DNA of 64,000 bases from Gracilaria domingensis (lineage: Eukaryota > Rhodophyta > Florideophyceae > Gracilariales > Gracilariaceae), in NCBI GenBank assembly GCA_022539475.1, contig VCMS01000305.1, forward strand, positions 1 through 64,000, read 5' to 3'. A program made the position numbers and the translations under genes. The notes below the pieces were generated by a model. The model was not told the DNA's origin, made no database searches, and saw only the letters and a list, made by a program, of their open reading frames with translations. This document shows positions 61,901-64,000 of this stretch, one piece after another. The first letter of the stretch is position 1, and the number at the start of each line of letters is the position of its first letter.

Positions 61901-63209
61901 CCCTGCCCAAGACCTCAGAGGGTTATCGCTTTGTGGTAGTCATAACCGACAGGTTCACAAAGCTCACCAGAGCCATACCCTGAAGAACCAAACGGCAACG
62001 ACACTAGCAACAGCCTTCCTGGAGAATTGGGTCTACCCGTACGGTGCTCCCATGTACCTACTGACCGATAACGGTTCGAACCTAGCTTCTAAGTTCTTCG
62101 AGGCGGTTTGTACAATGCTAGGGGTCAAGCACTACTTTACCACGGCCTATCATCCGCAAACAAACGGCCAAGTGGAACGCTTCAATAAGACCCTAGTGGC
62201 ACGCCTACGGCACTATGTCGAAGAGCACCAAACCACATGGTCGGAGTATGTCCAACCATTGACATATGCGTACAACCTCCAGGTCCACAGGGTCACTCAA
62301 ACAACCCCATTCGACCTGGTACTTTCGCGAACACCACATGGTATTATCGTCCAGCCCGGACCTGACCGCTCGGAAGCGGCCGGGACACTCACACCGGCGA
62401 AGGTCAAGAGAGACATACTCCAGAAGTTACGCGCCGCTTTGGCTGCTGCCAAAGTTAAGATGACAGCAGCCCAAGAACGGTATAAAGCGGACTATGACCG
62501 AACGGTGAGCAAAGTGACCAAAGTGGTAGCAGGAGACATGGTCTTCCTCGACGTGCCACCAAAAGGTAAGCGTCCAACCCCAGCGGAGATGGAAGAGGAC
62601 ATCCGCCTTGAGGAGGATATCAATTCTAAACTACTACCCAAGTCCACGGGACCATACAAGGTGATTCGCTCCGACGAGCATACCGCTACGGTCATAATGG
62701 AAGGTTTGGAGAACACGGTCTCCATCGACAGGATTGTCAAGGCCGCACAACCGACGACAGCGAATGCACAACCAATAGGTGAGCCAACGCAGCAGGAAGC
62801 GGAGAGGGAGCAAACGTCTCCCATACACCCTCCTATGATGAGTCAGCCGAGCGGTCAACCTTCCACCAGAGCCGTAACGGCTGACCCCACGACCCAAACG
62901 GCACAGGAGATCGACCCTCGGCAAGACCAACGGGTCACACCACCCACGGGGAGCCACGCACCCCATGACCAAATGGAAGAGTCACACCCTCAAGTAGACA
63001 CTCAGGAGTGCGCTATTGACACCATTGTAGGTCACGAACACACCACAAAGGGTATGCGCTACCGGGTAAGATGGTATGGATGGTCGCCCGAGTACGACTC
63101 TATGGAACCACCTGGTCATATCCCTAACAACTTCATCATCCGATACTGGCGCAAACAAGGGCGAACGCCCCCACCAACTGGTATTGCTTCGCGTGGTACG
63201 CGTCGCTAA
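58911..63209 (+). pseudogene. pol: Pol of Ty3/gypsy element 2, with a few breaks
   Basis: Aspartic protease near 59.1 kb (VIVLDTGAGPNLV), reverse transcriptase about 60.0-60.9 kb (RFCIDYRKLNAVT; YIDDVVIYS), RNase H about 60.9-61.3 kb (TLDTDASDAQIG, TDHDSLRWIL), integrase zinc-binding and core about 61.4-62.4 kb (ending near TAYHPQTNGQVERFNKTL) and a C-terminal chromodomain near 63.0-63.2 kb (MRYRVRWYGWSPEYDSMEP). The chromodomain places it among chromoviruses, whose integrases can be steered to histone-marked chromatin. It is broken in about three places and is treated as a fossil. Confidence 0.85.
59792..59808 (+). promoter_or_regulatory. Candidate central polypurine tract
   Basis: GCTAAGGAAGGGGGGGG inside pol is identical over 17 nt to the tract at 63205. 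A second polypurine primer site in the middle of the genome is known in lentiviruses, spumaviruses and Ty1. Confidence 0.5.
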
Positions 63210-63222
63210 GGAAGGGGGGGGG
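63205..63222 (+). promoter_or_regulatory. Candidate 3' polypurine tract
   Basis: GCTAAGGAAGGGGGGGGG overlaps the pol stop codon, the classical kind of plus-strand primer site. It is not directly followed by a match to the 5' LTR, so either the LTR is divergent or more internal sequence (the antisense ORF) intervenes. Confidence 0.5.
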
Positions 63223-63316
63223 TTATCGAAGCCGTTGAACGCCACGCTACACGAAAAGCTAACTAACTAACCTAACAGGAAAACAAAAGAAGATCAGAGA
63301 TCACAATGCAAGACAC

Positions 63317-63322
63317 TTTATT
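63317..63322 (-). terminator. Poly(A) signal of the antisense ORF
   Basis: TTTATT on the plus strand (AATAAA on the minus strand), 39 bp beyond the stop of the antisense frame. Confidence 0.5.
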
Positions 63323-63360
63323 AGTCGAGAAGAATCCACGAGAGGGAACCACGAGGTGAC

Positions 63361-64000
63361 TTAGGAGGCCTTGGAGGACCCACGGCCACGTCCGCGTCCA
63401 CGACTGGTTCCACGACCGCGACCACGTCCACGGGAGGTCCCGCGAGATGAAGCGGAACCTCCACGACCAGAGGACACCGACATAGGTCCGGCGGAGCTTC
63501 CGCCCCCGCCGCTAGCCGCGCTCGGTGGCGCACCACCACTTGGTAAGGGAGCAGAAGTACCAGCAGGTCCCGCAGGGGTACCGCTGCTGACTACCGGCAT
63601 GGTATTCGCAGGACCAGTGGGTGGATGGAAGGAAGGCGGTAAGCTAGACGGAGGGATGCCACCAGAGGTCGGAGGAGCAAGACCACTAGACGGCCCTGCA
63701 CCGGGGGTCAGACCAGTAGGCGGCCTAGGAGCACCGGACGTCGGCGGAAGCGGAGCCGAACGGAAACCAGTTGAGAAACCACTTGGTGCTCCTGTCCCAG
63801 TACTTGCTGGAGGAAGAGGAACGTTGTGAGGACCAAGCGGAGTATGGAAAGGTGCCGAAGAATCACCACCAGGAGGTCCACCAGGGAGTTGATACGTACC
63901 AAGGCCACCAAAGCCTACCATTGGGGTCGCAGGTTGCTGTGACGCAGGAGCGTACGGGTTGAAACTTTCCACCGGGGGTCGATGTAACGGCGCGTGGCCT
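63361..64000 (-). CDS. Antisense Pro-rich, RG-repeat ORF in element 2 (partial)
   Basis: A minus-strand frame of at least 213 residues, open to the window edge, so its start is probably outside; the only internal ATG (63921) would give about 187 residues. The bulk is Pro/Gly/Ser/Thr-rich (PPGGDSSAPF, GPSSGLAPPTSGG) and the C-terminal 35 residues are RG repeats (SRGRGRGRGTSRGRGRGRG), typical of RNA-binding RGG boxes. A poly(A) signal follows. ACC-N4-GGT palindromes at 63535 and 63778 lie inside it, tying it to the element. Antisense extra ORFs near the 3' end are known in some plant Ty3/gypsy lineages; function here is unknown. Low complexity means a chance frame cannot be excluded. Confidence 0.5.
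   Translation of the reverse strand, partial: GHAPLHRPPVESFNPYAPASQQPATPMVGFGGLGTYQLPGGPPGGDSSAPFHTPLGPHNVPLPPASTGTGAPSGFSTGFRSAPLPPTSGAPRPPTGLTPGAGPSSGLAPPTSGGIPPSSLPPSFHPPTGPANTMPVVSSGTPAGPAGTSAPLPSGGAPPSAASGGGGSSAGPMSVSSGRGGSASSRGTSRGRGRGRGTSRGRGRGRGSSKAS

Larger units (their letters stand above)
55978..63787. repeat. Dispersed ACC-N4-GGT palindrome array
   Basis: Exact copies counted by eye start at 55978, 56229, 56289, 56376, 56544, 56690, 57152, 57188, 57275, 57299, 57359, 58951, 59082, 59532, 59841, 61436, 62232, 62333, 63107, 63535 and 63778. The favoured forms are ACCAAGTGGT and its complement ACCACTTGGT. A similar or larger number of sites differ at one outer base (for example 56829, 56896, 59300, 60571, 60858, 61990, 62967, 63829). 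About two exact copies are expected by chance in 8 kb. Copies occur in leader, gag, pol and the antisense ORF, in all three codon phases. Confidence 0.8.
55396..64000 (+). mobile_element. Ty3/gypsy chromovirus-type LTR retrotransposon 2 (3' end outside window)
   Basis: Inserted in the DNA transposon at about 55396, where TG follows CAGAT (possible duplicated target). Order: LTR/leader to about 56640, gag 56643-58910, pol to 63209 with protease, reverse transcriptase, RNase H, integrase and a terminal chromodomain, then a polypurine tract and an antisense ORF running to the window edge. No 3' LTR is inside the window, so LTR comparison and age are not possible. Gag looks whole; pol has a few breaks (about three). 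The whole element is dotted with ACC-N4-GGT palindromes, including the leader and the antisense ORF, which supports treating all of it as one unit. Confidence 0.8.

Noticed and set aside
63223-64000. 3' LTR of element 2 directly after the polypurine tract
   Set aside because: The sequence does not match the 55396-56642 region, so the LTR must lie beyond the window or be unrecognised.
1-64000. CRISPR array, rRNA genes, bacterial operons
   Set aside because: No regularly spaced repeats, rRNA-like conserved segments or operon structure were seen; the DNA is eukaryotic.

Overview
The window is nuclear DNA of a eukaryote with compact, essentially intronless host genes, AATAAA-type poly(A) signals, TATA boxes and many transposable elements. 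My best guess is a red alga of the florideophyte (Chondrus-like) kind, judged from intronless genes beside Ty3/gypsy elements, a TIR-NB-ARC-WD40 receptor and lineage-specific membrane and secreted proteins. The taxon is an inference; the eukaryotic nature is clear.

Layout. 226-10796: a complete-length Ty3/gypsy LTR retrotransposon (LTRs 231-2143 and 8879-10791, 5-bp target duplication AACTG) whose LTRs are nearly identical and carry a two-zinc-finger ORF, while its pol is broken. 11.3-16.2 kb: a DUF4139-like protein and a disordered protein. 19.7-24.1 kb: two tandem paralogous three-pass membrane proteins, with a decayed third copy at 27.2-27.8 kb. 24.5-25.6 kb: a secreted GH5-type glycosidase-like protein on the minus strand. 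26.1-28.1 kb: intergenic DNA rich in perfect palindromes. 28.5-31.9 kb: a large unknown membrane protein. 32.5-33.5 kb: a very GC-rich FkbM-type methyltransferase. 36.1-36.7 kb: a small secreted cysteine-rich protein. 37.7 kb: a tRNA-like tandem repeat. 38.8-40.3 kb: another three-pass membrane protein. 40.8-43.6 kb: GC-rich minisatellite DNA, then AT-rich decayed repeats. 44.4-47.0 kb: two related secreted von Willebrand A proteins. 48.3-52.7 kb: a 1444-residue TIR-NB-ARC-WD40 protein. 54.2-55.4 kb: a decayed DDE DNA transposon, split by a second Ty3/gypsy element (about 55.4 kb to beyond the window end) with a chromodomain integrase and an antisense RG-repeat ORF.

Best candidates for something undescribed: (1) the second retroelement is studded from leader to 3' region with the palindrome ACC-N4-GGT (21 exact copies counted by eye from 55978 to 63787, many more one-base variants), falling in all three codon phases, so the constraint seems to act on the DNA; (2) the first element's LTR encodes a double C2H2 zinc-finger protein behind a near-perfect 69-nt intron, next to a promoter-proximal 18-bp-arm palindrome; (3) the NLR-like receptor's WD40 repeats are almost identical at the DNA level, as in fast-evolving fungal allorecognition genes.

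Host genes show no common pathway. Secreted, membrane-anchored and immune-receptor-like proteins of recent duplication dominate, interleaved with repeats, which fits a fast-evolving accessory region.
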